Shown here in pieces: positions 6,942 through 13,848 of a stretch of DNA of 20,944 nt. Each line of letters opens with the position of its first letter. The first letter of the stretch is position 1. Under the pieces are notes generated by a model, which was not told where the DNA came from, searched no databases, and saw only the letters and a program-made list of their open reading frames with translations. The DNA is taken from positions 1-20,944 of the forward strand of contig JAFAEL010000203.1 of assembly GCA_023423995.1 (NCBI GenBank), given 5' to 3'. Position numbers and translations under genes: made by a program. This DNA comes from Pseudomonadota bacterium. Lineage in GTDB: Bacteria > Pseudomonadota > Alphaproteobacteria > Rhizobiales > Beijerinckiaceae.

Positions 6942-8684
6942 GTGGCACGTCTCCTCGGCTACGCACTCGCCGCGATCCTCATCGCGGTGCTGCCCGGCAT
7001 CGTTCCTAACACCTTCTACATCCATCTGGGGCAGATCTTCGCCTATACGGCGATCGCGGTGATCGGCCTGAACATCCTGCTCGGCCTATCGGGCCAGATG
7101 TCGCTCGGGCATGGCGGCTTCTATGCCCTCGGCTGCTACGGGACCGCGATCCTCGCCACGACCTACGGGCTGCCGCTCTATCTCACGATGGCTGCCGGCC
7201 TTTTCCTAACGCTGGTGATGGGCCTCGCGGTCGGAATGATCGCGCTCCGTACGCGCGGGCTTTACCTCGCCATGGCGACACTCGCCTTCGGCTTCATCGT
7301 GGAGATCCTTGCCCAGCGCTGGGTCGGGCTGACCGGTGGCACGATGGGCCTGATGGGCGTGCCGCAGCTCGATTTCGGCAATTTCGCCATGGGCCCGACC
7401 TACTTCTTCTGGACGGCCGCCGGCCTTCTGCTCCTCGTCCAGATCGGCAGCGACTACCTGTTCGACTCCGCCGCCGGCCGACGGCTCAGAGCCATCAAGG
7501 AGAGCGAAGCCTTCGCCCAGACGATCGGGCTGAACGTTCCCGTCTGGCGGACGCTCGTCTTCGCCGCGAGCGCCATGCTGGCCGGCCTCGCGGGCGCACT
7601 TTTCGCCCACCAGGACGGTTTCGTCAGCAGCGATGCGTTCCACATCCGCCTCACCATCGGGCTCCTGATCGCGGCCGTGATCGGCGGCCTCGGCCGGAGC
7701 TACGGACCGCTGTTCGGTACCGCGATCCTGCTCGCCCTGACGGAGGTGATCGCCGCCGTGCACGATGTCGGACAGATCATCTATGGCGGCATTCTGCTCG
7801 GTGTCCTTCTCCTTTTCCCCGAGGGCGCGATCGGCCTCGTGCGAAAGCTCTTCGGGCGGGCCGTCCGGAAGGCGGCACCGACGGAGCGTGCCACCACCTT
7901 CGCGCTCGAGCCGGATTCCCGCTCGGACCTCGTCGTCGAGGGCCTGTCGAAGAGCTATGCCGGCGTCACGGCGCTCCAGGGCGTCAGCCTCGCCGTCCGG
8001 CCCGGCAGCATCACGGCGCTGATCGCACCGAACGGCGCCGGCAAGTCGACCTTCATCAACGTCGTCGCCGGTCTGTACCGCCCGAGCGCCGGCCGGATCG
8101 TCATGGGCGGTCGCGACGTGACGTCCCTCGCCGCTCACGAGCGCGCGCAGCTCGGGCTGGTGCGCACCTTCCAGAACCTCCAGCTCATCGGCTCCGTGGA
8201 TGTGATCTCCAACGTCATGCTCGGGATGCGCCCTCGTGACGGGGTCGTGGCGGATTTCGGCCGCTGGCTGCTCGGGCGGAAACACGAGGCCGCCGAGCGT
8301 GCCGAGGCGATGGCGATCCTGGAGCTGCTCGGCCTGCGCGCCTATGCCCATCACCGGCCGGCCGACCTGGCCTATGGCCACCGCAAGCTCCTGGAGTTGG
8401 CCCGGGCGATCGCGCAACGGCCGAAAATCCTTCTCCTCGACGAGCCGGTCGCGGGCCTGAACCCCGTCGAGGCGCGCGGCATCGGCCAGATCGTCCGCCG
8501 GCTGCGCGATGCCGGCGTCGCCGTGCTGATCGTCGAGCACAACATGGAATTCGTCATGGACCTCAGCGATTCCGTGACGGTGGTGGACTTCGGCAATCCG
8601 ATCGCGTCCGGCACCCCCGCCGTGATCCAGCGCGATCCCGCGGTCCTGAAGGCTTATCTGGGGACGGAGGCCGCGGCCGCGTGA
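6942..8684 (+). CDS. Fused ABC permease/ATPase (LivM-LivG fusion)
   Basis: One 580-residue protein combines the LivM permease (about residues 1-305, with GLSGQMSLGHGGFYALG early and a coupling stretch around 180-200) and a LivG ATPase (about 330-575). ATPase motifs are Walker A APNGAGKST at 362-370, signature LAYGH at 476-480, Walker B ILLLDEP at 496-502 and switch His533. The first Walker A glycine is alanine and the signature serine is alanine. Such fusions are known in Rhizobiales. I prefer the GTG at 6942 because GAGGTGA lies 5 bases upstream; an in-frame GTG at 6933 adds three residues but lacks a good site. The gene follows livH almost directly and overlaps livF as GTGA. Confidence 0.9.
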   Translation: MARLLGYALAAILIAVLPGIVPNTFYIHLGQIFAYTAIAVIGLNILLGLSGQMSLGHGGFYALGCYGTAILATTYGLPLYLTMAAGLFLTLVMGLAVGMIALRTRGLYLAMATLAFGFIVEILAQRWVGLTGGTMGLMGVPQLDFGNFAMGPTYFFWTAAGLLLLVQIGSDYLFDSAAGRRLRAIKESEAFAQTIGLNVPVWRTLVFAASAMLAGLAGALFAHQDGFVSSDAFHIRLTIGLLIAAVIGGLGRSYGPLFGTAILLALTEVIAAVHDVGQIIYGGILLGVLLLFPEGAIGLVRKLFGRAVRKAAPTERATTFALEPDSRSDLVVEGLSKSYAGVTALQGVSLAVRPGSITALIAPNGAGKSTFINVVAGLYRPSAGRIVMGGRDVTSLAAHERAQLGLVRTFQNLQLIGSVDVISNVMLGMRPRDGVVADFGRWLLGRKHEAAERAEAMAILELLGLRAYAHHRPADLAYGHRKLLELARAIAQRPKILLLDEPVAGLNPVEARGIGQIVRRLRDAGVAVLIVEHNMEFVMDLSDSVTVVDFGNPIASGTPAVIQRDPAVLKAYLGTEAAAA

Positions 8685-9388
8685 TCGAGGTCGAGAGCTT
8701 GTCGGCTGGCTTCGGGCCGGTCCAGGTGCTGCACGACGTGTCGCTTGCCGCCCCCGCGGGCAAGCTCGTCGCCCTTGTGGGTGCGAACGGGGCCGGAAAG
8801 ACGACGCTCCTGCGTACCATTTCCGGACTGGTGCGGCCCATTTCCGGCAGCATCAGGTTCGACGGGAAGCCGACGGAGGGCCAGGCGGCGCATGTCCTGG
8901 CGCGAAGCGGTCTCGTCCATGTGCCCCAGGGTCGGCAGATCGTGCCGACCCTCACAGTGCGCGAAAACCTCGAGATCGGCGCAGAGCGGGTCGGCGGCGT
9001 GGCGGCCGAGGATTTGGAGGCCGGGATCGAGCGCGAATTCGAGCGCTTCCCCGTCCTGCGGGCGCGCCAAGGCATTCTCGGCGGCAACCTGTCCGGTGGC
9101 GAACAGCAGATGCTCGCCGTGAGCCGCGGCCTGATGATGCGCCCGAAGCTGCTGATGCTGGACGAGCCGTCCCTCGGACTCGCGCCGCAGATCGTCAGGC
9201 TCATCCTAGACGCGCTTCGCCGCCTCGCCGACGAAGGACTCGCCGTCCTCCTCGTCGAGCAGCTCGCCATGCTGGCGCTGGATGTCGCGGACGATGCCTA
9301 TGTGCTCCAACGCGGCCGCATCGTGATCTCTGGCCCGGCGAGCGACGTTCGGGGAGATCGCGCAGTAGTCGAGAGCTATCTCACCTGA
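8681..9388 (+). CDS. livF: ABC transporter ATP-binding protein LivF
   Basis: This 235-residue ATPase has all motifs: Walker A GANGAGKTT at 34-42, Q-loop VPQGRQIVPTLTVRENL at about 81-97, signature LSGGEQQ at 137-143, Walker B LLMLDEPSLGLAP at 157-169, and VEQ at the switch position, which is usual for LivF. It pairs with the LivG domain of the fusion protein to power import. The GTG start overlaps the preceding stop by 4 bases, so the two ATPases should be made together. It is the last gene of the operon and converges on the RidA-like gene. Confidence 0.92.
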   Translation: MIEVESLSAGFGPVQVLHDVSLAAPAGKLVALVGANGAGKTTLLRTISGLVRPISGSIRFDGKPTEGQAAHVLARSGLVHVPQGRQIVPTLTVRENLEIGAERVGGVAAEDLEAGIEREFERFPVLRARQGILGGNLSGGEQQMLAVSRGLMMRPKLLMLDEPSLGLAPQIVRLILDALRRLADEGLAVLLVEQLAMLALDVADDAYVLQRGRIVISGPASDVRGDRAVVESYLT

Positions 9389-9550
9389 TGAAACGTGTCG
9401 AATTTCGCCGAGCGCCCGAGTCGGCGTCGTATCAAGCCGCTGAGGACGGCCAGCCGCGTAGTCACGCCCGGCCGGAGATTGGGACTGTCGGGCTCCAGCG
9501 CCAAGGGCTGTCGGAGACACGCCCGGCACGCAAGCATTCGTTTCGCTCCC

Positions 9551-9564
9551 GTCCGCTTTCGGGC
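9551..9564 (+). repeat. Dispersed intergenic motif, copy 2 (GTCCGCTTTCGGGC)
   Basis: This is the consensus copy of the 14-base motif also found at 180-193 and 20595-20608, each with one difference. It lies in the convergent gap between livF and the RidA-like gene. All three copies are on the same strand of the window. The role is unknown. Confidence 0.5.
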
Positions 9565-9656
9565 GCGTCTGCGACCAAGTTTGGCCGAAACCCGAAGGTC
9601 GGCTTGGGAATTCCACGACTAGCGTGACGGACCCGCGTGCTGAACTCTGGCGGCGG

Positions 9657-9679
9657 CTCCCCGATTGCCAATCAGGGAG
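9657..9679. terminator. Hairpin in convergent gap, possible bidirectional terminator
   Basis: Arms CTCCCCGATT and AATCAGGGAG enclose a 3-base loop. One of the ten pairs is C-A when read on the plus strand, and becomes a U-G wobble on the minus-strand transcript. No T-run follows on either side, so a classical intrinsic terminator is not proven. The position between two converging genes is what suggests termination. Confidence 0.42.
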
Positions 9680-9694
9680 GAGGTCGCGCAGGTG

Positions 9695-9713
9695 CCAGGC
9701 AAGGAGTGCCTGG
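9695..9713. terminator. Perfect 7-base-stem hairpin, possible terminator
   Basis: CCAGGCA and TGCCTGG form a perfect stem around the loop AGGAG. It lies 15 bases from the previous hairpin in the convergent gap. There is no T-run on either side. The loop resembles a ribosome-binding sequence, which may be chance, since no start codon with a supported gene follows. Confidence 0.4.
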
Positions 9714-9827
9714 ATCGGCTAGCGGCAAGTGCGAGGCGGGTCGGCAAGTTGCAAGGAGACCTCGTGCGTCAGCCAATCTCGCGTCCGCCACGACGCAAGC
9801 AGCTTCCTCCTAGGATTGCGCACCATG

Positions 9828-10295
9828 TCAGGCCGCCCCGCCGCGTCCGGGGATGGCTCTGAAGGCCACTTCCACCAGCAGTTCGGGAAACGCCAGGCGC
9901 GACACCCCAATGAGGTTGCTCGCGACGCGGGGTTTGTCGCTAGCATACATCTCCTTGCGAACCTTGCCGGCCGCCGCGAAGGCTGCCTCTATGTCGATGA
10001 CAAAGAGCGTTTCCTCGACGACATCGTCCAGTGTTGCCCCGAGTTCGGCGAGCAGGCTGGCGGCGTTCTCGTAGGAGCGTCGGAGCTGCGCCTCGGTGTT
10101 GGAATAGGATGTCGGTCGGCGGGCGCTGTCGAGCGGTGCCGGGGCGATCAGGGTACCATCCCGGTCGTGGCTTACCTGCCCCGAGACGTAGATCACCCCA
10201 TCGACCTCGACGGCCTGTGAATAGCCGTATGCACCTTCCCATGGCACGCCGAAACTCGCGACACGCCGTTCGCGCGCTTTGCTTGAACCCATCAT
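9828..10295 (-). CDS. RidA/YjgF/UK114-family protein
   Basis: The 155-residue protein has the chorismate-mutase-like trimeric fold of the Rid family: a central YVSGQVS strand near 36-42, the helix stretch TEAQLRRSYENAASLLAELG (67-86), and the C-terminal SRLAFPELLVEVAF. Arg133 in SRLAFPE aligns with the carboxylate-binding arginine of E. coli RidA, so imine/enamine deaminase activity is possible. Those enzymes hydrolyse reactive 2-aminoacrylate-type intermediates. I chose the ATG at 10295 because GGAG lies 8 bases upstream; a GTG at 10337 would add 14 residues with a poor site. The N-terminus is longer than in classical RidA, which fits a divergent subgroup. It follows the porin gene after 89 bases on the same strand, so cotranscription is possible but unproven. 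Confidence 0.85.
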   Translation of the reverse strand: MMGSSKARERRVASFGVPWEGAYGYSQAVEVDGVIYVSGQVSHDRDGTLIAPAPLDSARRPTSYSNTEAQLRRSYENAASLLAELGATLDDVVEETLFVIDIEAAFAAAGKVRKEMYASDKPRVASNLIGVSRLAFPELLVEVAFRAIPGRGGAA

Positions 10296-10384
10296 GACGT
10301 GATCTCCATGCGGATTTGTGAGGATGAGAGAATTCACTGCGTCTGGATTTCACTGCCGTCCAGGAAAGCTCCCTCTTGCCGCTC

Positions 10385-11791
10385 TCAGAATCGGATCTGG
10401 GCCTCGGCTCCGATGAACTGAACGAGCCTCGATGGACCGGTCTCCTCGATGAAGCGGCCGGGCACGAAAGCGGCATACGAGACCTCGAGGGACAGGTTGC
10501 GCGTCGCCTCCCAACCCAGGACGAGTTCGGCCTGCGTTCCGATGTACCGAGCCCGGCTCACGCCGGCCGGGCGAAGCAGATTGCCCGGGTTGCCGTAGAT
10601 CCCGTCGGCGAGCGACTCGCGCCAGTAGAACACGGCCGCCGCGGAGAGGGACAAGCCGGAGCCAAGATCGACACCCACGACAGGATGCAGGTTCGTCAGG
10701 TTGTAGGGGCCGAGTAGTCCGATCTCGCCGAAGTACTTCCCCTTCGGGAACAGGGCGTTGAAGGTACCGAGCGTGCCGTCTCCAGCATTGCCGTCGCCGC
10801 TGATCACATTCGCCCTGAGTTCGAGGAACGGGAGGTACGGCAAGTCCCAGAAAGTGTAGCGTGTCACGGTCGCGAGCGACCAGGCCAGGATGTCGTCCTG
10901 GCCGAAACGTCCGAACTGCAGCATGGCCTCGTGATTCCAGGCCCAGTTGCCCAGCGCCCCGAACAGGCGGCTTCCGACGGTTTGTCGGTCCTCGGTGCCG
11001 ACCCCTGCGTTGAAACGGGCATTCGCCCGGTGGTAGCCGATCCAGTAGAGGTCGATCCCGGCCCCCACGCCGATCTCGGGAAGCTCCCGTGTCGCATAGA
11101 CGCCGTAGGCCCGGCGGCTGCCATCCGTGCGGTCGTCGAAGCCGTGGAGGTTGTTCTCGACCGGGCGCAGAAAGAAGCCGTCGATCCTCCAGGCACCGCC
11201 TTCGGCCCTGACGAGCGCTCCATCGAAGGCGAGAGGCACGTTTGGGCCGAACCGTAACCCGATCAGGCGCTCCGATCCGTAGGCCACCAACTGGCGGCCC
11301 CCTTGGGCGGTCAGGACGGTGCCGCCGCCATCCGGCCGGATCCGCCACTGGCCGAAGGCCTGGAGCAGGTCCGGTCCGGTCTCATCGACGGGACCCTTCG
11401 TCAGGCGGCTCCTGTCCGCCCAGGCGCCGACCATCTGCCCGAAAAGCCGAAAATCGGGGCCGATATTCAGGTCGGCGTAGGGCAGGATCCGCGACCAGCC
11501 GTAGCCCTCGTTCGGTTTCGGGGGATCACCCCAGAAGTTGTTCCGGTACCCCTCGTAGCGCAGCCGCAGGTCCGCGCCGAGTGTCAAGAAGATTTCACCT
11601 GCAGCATCCAGCGGGATGAACTTGTAGCGCTCCCATTCCGCACCCGTCCGGTTCCCGGGCTCGCGCAGGTAACGCCAATCCTCGCCATAGCGGCTATTCG
11701 TGAAGCTTGGTGGAGAAGCTCGCTCCGCCGACGCAAATGCGGGAGCGAGCGCGAGCAAGAGAGCTCCGAGGACTGGCCGGCGCGCGCTCAT
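10385..11791 (-). CDS. Alginate-export-family outer-membrane beta-barrel protein (AlgE-like)
   Basis: This 468-residue protein has a signal peptide of about 22 residues (ending ASA before ERAS). The mature part shows the early motif RYGEDWRYL followed by a TLGADLRLRYEGY strand, then AGGRQLVAYGSERLIGLRFG and later LEVSYAAFVPG. These are typical of the alginate-export (AlgE) barrel family. Alternating amphipathic strands run through the protein and it ends in phenylalanine (QIRF), the usual barrel-assembly signal. Family members are outer-membrane channels; most are not involved in alginate at all. The ATG overlaps the MFS stop by 4 bases, so its production is coupled to the inner-membrane transporter. 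Passage of a small anionic or neutral solute is the likely role, with the direction unknown. Confidence 0.82.
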   Translation of the reverse strand: MSARRPVLGALLLALAPAFASAERASPPSFTNSRYGEDWRYLREPGNRTGAEWERYKFIPLDAAGEIFLTLGADLRLRYEGYRNNFWGDPPKPNEGYGWSRILPYADLNIGPDFRLFGQMVGAWADRSRLTKGPVDETGPDLLQAFGQWRIRPDGGGTVLTAQGGRQLVAYGSERLIGLRFGPNVPLAFDGALVRAEGGAWRIDGFFLRPVENNLHGFDDRTDGSRRAYGVYATRELPEIGVGAGIDLYWIGYHRANARFNAGVGTEDRQTVGSRLFGALGNWAWNHEAMLQFGRFGQDDILAWSLATVTRYTFWDLPYLPFLELRANVISGDGNAGDGTLGTFNALFPKGKYFGEIGLLGPYNLTNLHPVVGVDLGSGLSLSAAAVFYWRESLADGIYGNPGNLLRPAGVSRARYIGTQAELVLGWEATRNLSLEVSYAAFVPGRFIEETGPSRLVQFIGAEAQIRF

Positions 11792-13410
11792 CGCGGCAGG
11801 CTGAGGCCGAGAAGGTGAGTGACCTCGGGTGCCGACGCACCGGCGTGGAAGCTCAACAGCTCTGCTTGTACGTCCGCATCGGCTTTCGATACGCGCCGGT
11901 GCTGCCGCAGGTGCTCGGCCCAGGATTCGACGAAGAACCATTCGACGATCCGCTCCGGGTCAGCCGCATCTTCGGCGACGCCCCAGGCATATGCCCCATC
12001 GCGGCGGCGTTCCTCGCCGAAGCGTGCGAGCGCGGCGAGGAACGGCCCACGTCGCTCGACCGGGATGCGATAGGTGACGCTGACCATGACGGGGCCGCGG
12101 TCGTGCTCCGGCGCCGTTGCGACCTCCGGCTCGGCCCAATGTCCGGAAGGCGCGAGGTCGGCCTCACCTGCGGGAAGCGCCAAGCGCCGAAATGCCGTGA
12201 CCCCGGCAACCAGCGCCAAGGCGCCCGCTGCCGCCAGGAGCGTCGCGGGTACCCCGATACGGCCCGCGCAGGCGCCCCAGAACAGGCTCCCAACCGTCAT
12301 CGCGCCGCCCTGGACCGTGAGGTAGACGGCGAGGCCGCGACCACGCACCCAGTCCGGGAGGATGGCCTGGACGGTGCCGTTCAGGGTGGTCAGGACCACG
12401 ATCCAGCAGATCCCGAGCACGAGCGTCGCCGGGAGCGCGGCGGCGGCCGCATTCACGATCGCCATGAAGGCGATCACGGCGGCCATCAGCCCCATCGCGG
12501 CGGTGAGCAGGCCGTCCTGGCCAAGCCTCGCCCTCAGCCGGGGCATGAGGACCGCGCCGAGGATCGCCCCCAACCCGACCCCGCCGAGCAGAAGGCCGTA
12601 CAGGCCCGGGCCACCGCCGAGTTCGCGCCGTGCCACGATCGGCAGCAAGGCCCAGATCGCGCTGGCGCACAGGAAGAAGATGGCGGACCGCAGGAGAACG
12701 CTGCGCAAGGTGGCGCTCGCGCGGGCATAGCGGAGGGCGGCCCGGAGCGCGCCGCCGAGATGCTCGCGAAGCCCGTCGCTCGAAGCGATCCTCCGCTTCC
12801 ACCAGAGTAGGGCCGCGATGACGACGAGATCGCTCACGACATCGAACAGATAGGTCACGGATGCGCCGACCACCGCGACCAGCAGACCGCCGACGGCAGG
12901 CCCGATCGCCCGCGCGATGTTGAACCCGAGGGAGTTCAGCCCGACTGCCGCCTTCAGGTCGGAGCGGGGAACGAGTTCGGGCACGATCGCCTGCCAGCTC
13001 GGGGCGGCGAGAGCGGCTCCGATCCCGCCGAGGAACGTGAGGGCGACAAGGCTCTCGACCGATGCCTGCCCCGTGGCGGCAAGCAGCGAGAGAAGCGAGC
13101 TGACGCCTGCGAGAAAGGCGAGAATGCCGATTAGAAGGTGGCGGCGGTCGAGGATGTCGGACAGTGCTCCGGCCGGAATGGCGAGCAGAAAGGCCGGCAG
13201 GGTGCCGGCAGCCTGGATGGCCGAAACAGCGAAGGGGGACGGCGACAGGTCGGTGACGAGCCATGCGCTCGCCACATCGCGCATGAAGCTGCCGACGTTG
13301 CCGAGCACGGTCGCAAGCCAGAGCACTGCGAACAGGCGCTGCTTGAGGGGTGCGAAAGCGCCCGGCGGCGCGGAGGCCGCCGGTGGCGGGGCGATGTCCA
13401 CCGCGCTCAT
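11788..13410 (-). CDS. MFS transporter with C-terminal ABM-like domain (MFS_3 / EntS-like)
   Basis: This 540-residue protein has about 12 membrane segments between residues 25 and 425, with the MFS loop motif GALSDILDRRHLL at 81-93. The paralogous family is the one of enterobactin exporter EntS. From about residue 450 a soluble segment (MVSVTYRIPVERRGPFLAALARF, then EWFFVESWAEHLRQHRRVS) resembles a dimeric antibiotic-biosynthesis-monooxygenase or ferredoxin-like domain, an arrangement seen in this MFS subgroup. The tail would lie in the cytoplasm and may sense or bind the substrate. Start and stop overlap the DoxX and porin genes by 4 bases each. Export of a small organic compound is the likeliest role by family. 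Confidence 0.88.
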   Translation of the reverse strand: MSAVDIAPPPAASAPPGAFAPLKQRLFAVLWLATVLGNVGSFMRDVASAWLVTDLSPSPFAVSAIQAAGTLPAFLLAIPAGALSDILDRRHLLIGILAFLAGVSSLLSLLAATGQASVESLVALTFLGGIGAALAAPSWQAIVPELVPRSDLKAAVGLNSLGFNIARAIGPAVGGLLVAVVGASVTYLFDVVSDLVVIAALLWWKRRIASSDGLREHLGGALRAALRYARASATLRSVLLRSAIFFLCASAIWALLPIVARRELGGGPGLYGLLLGGVGLGAILGAVLMPRLRARLGQDGLLTAAMGLMAAVIAFMAIVNAAAAALPATLVLGICWIVVLTTLNGTVQAILPDWVRGRGLAVYLTVQGGAMTVGSLFWGACAGRIGVPATLLAAAGALALVAGVTAFRRLALPAGEADLAPSGHWAEPEVATAPEHDRGPVMVSVTYRIPVERRGPFLAALARFGEERRRDGAYAWGVAEDAADPERIVEWFFVESWAEHLRQHRRVSKADADVQAELLSFHAGASAPEVTHLLGLSLPR

Positions 13411-13847
13411 CGTCTTCGGCCGTTCACGAGGAGAGCCGCGGCAACGAAGCCGCCCACGATCGCGAGATGTTCGAGGAAGGTCGCGGTCTGCCGCACCCGA
13501 TCGAGCCCCTCGAATTGCCAGAACGGATGCGCGATCAGAGTCGCCACGACCGTGAAGCCGGCCAGCAATCCGGCGCCAAGCCAGCACCAGCGCCGGGTCA
13601 GGAACAGGCCGGATCCCCCGAGCTGGACCAGGATGACGGCAGCGGCCACGAGGCTGGCCGGCTGAAGGCCTAGGGAGGCGGCCTCTGCTGCCGCGGCGGG
13701 AAAATCGAACGCCTTGCCTAGGCCGCTGCCGATGAAGGGCGTCGCGAGGAAAAGGCGCGCCAGCCAGCCCAGGCCGGGAAGGTCGAGCAGCGCCGATACC
13801 CACCCTGAAGGCACCGCGGTCGACGCATGGGCACGAGAGGCCGCCAT
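13407..13847 (-). CDS. DoxX-family membrane protein
   Basis: This is a small integral membrane protein of 146 residues with four predicted membrane helices. It has the DoxX-type features: RLFLATPFIGSGLGKAFDF in helix 1, ILVQLGGSGLFL in helix 2, then TLIAHPFWQF before helix 4. DoxX-like proteins are linked to thiosulfate or quinone redox partners and oxidative stress in some bacteria, but most are uncharacterised. I chose the ATG at 13847, which begins one base after the amidohydrolase stop, over an upstream in-frame start inside that gene. Its stop overlaps the MFS start as ATGA. The context suggests a membrane partner for the periplasmic amidohydrolase, which is inference. Confidence 0.85.
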   Translation of the reverse strand: MAASRAHASTAVPSGWVSALLDLPGLGWLARLFLATPFIGSGLGKAFDFPAAAAEAASLGLQPASLVAAAVILVQLGGSGLFLTRRWCWLGAGLLAGFTVVATLIAHPFWQFEGLDRVRQTATFLEHLAIVGGFVAAALLVNGRRR

Positions 13848-13848
13848 C

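Larger units (their letters stand above)
9389..9827. other. Convergent intergenic region, 439 bases, no supported gene
   Basis: This gap lies between the 3' ends of livF (plus strand) and the RidA-like gene (minus strand). Short open frames here have no recognisable similarity and no ribosome site. What can be seen is a weak 6-base stem just after livF (CGCCGA at 9406, TCGGCG at 9421), one copy of the dispersed 14-base motif at 9551, and two stronger hairpins at 9657 and 9695. The size is large for this otherwise compact window, so a small RNA or remnant cannot be excluded. Confidence 0.6.

Noticed and set aside
7206..8540. 444-codon minus-strand frame opposite the LivM-LivG gene
   Set aside because: It is an antisense frame in GC-rich DNA, with charged low-complexity composition and no motif, while the opposite strand encodes a recognisable transporter.
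9406..9426. CGCCGA/TCGGCG stem just after livF as a terminator
   Set aside because: The stem is six pairs with a 9-base loop and no T-run. It is mentioned only as part of the gap description.
9388..9627. 79-codon plus-strand frame overlapping the livF stop
   Set aside because: It has no family signal, is Arg/Ser-rich, and spans a repeat motif.
10343..10363. CTGGA/TCCAG hairpin after the AlgE-like gene as a terminator
   Set aside because: Only five base pairs with an 11-base loop and no T-run; too weak to call.
11707..12810. 367-codon plus-strand frame opposite the MFS gene
   Set aside because: It lies antisense to well-supported genes, with Gly/Arg/Pro/His-rich composition and no recognisable domain.
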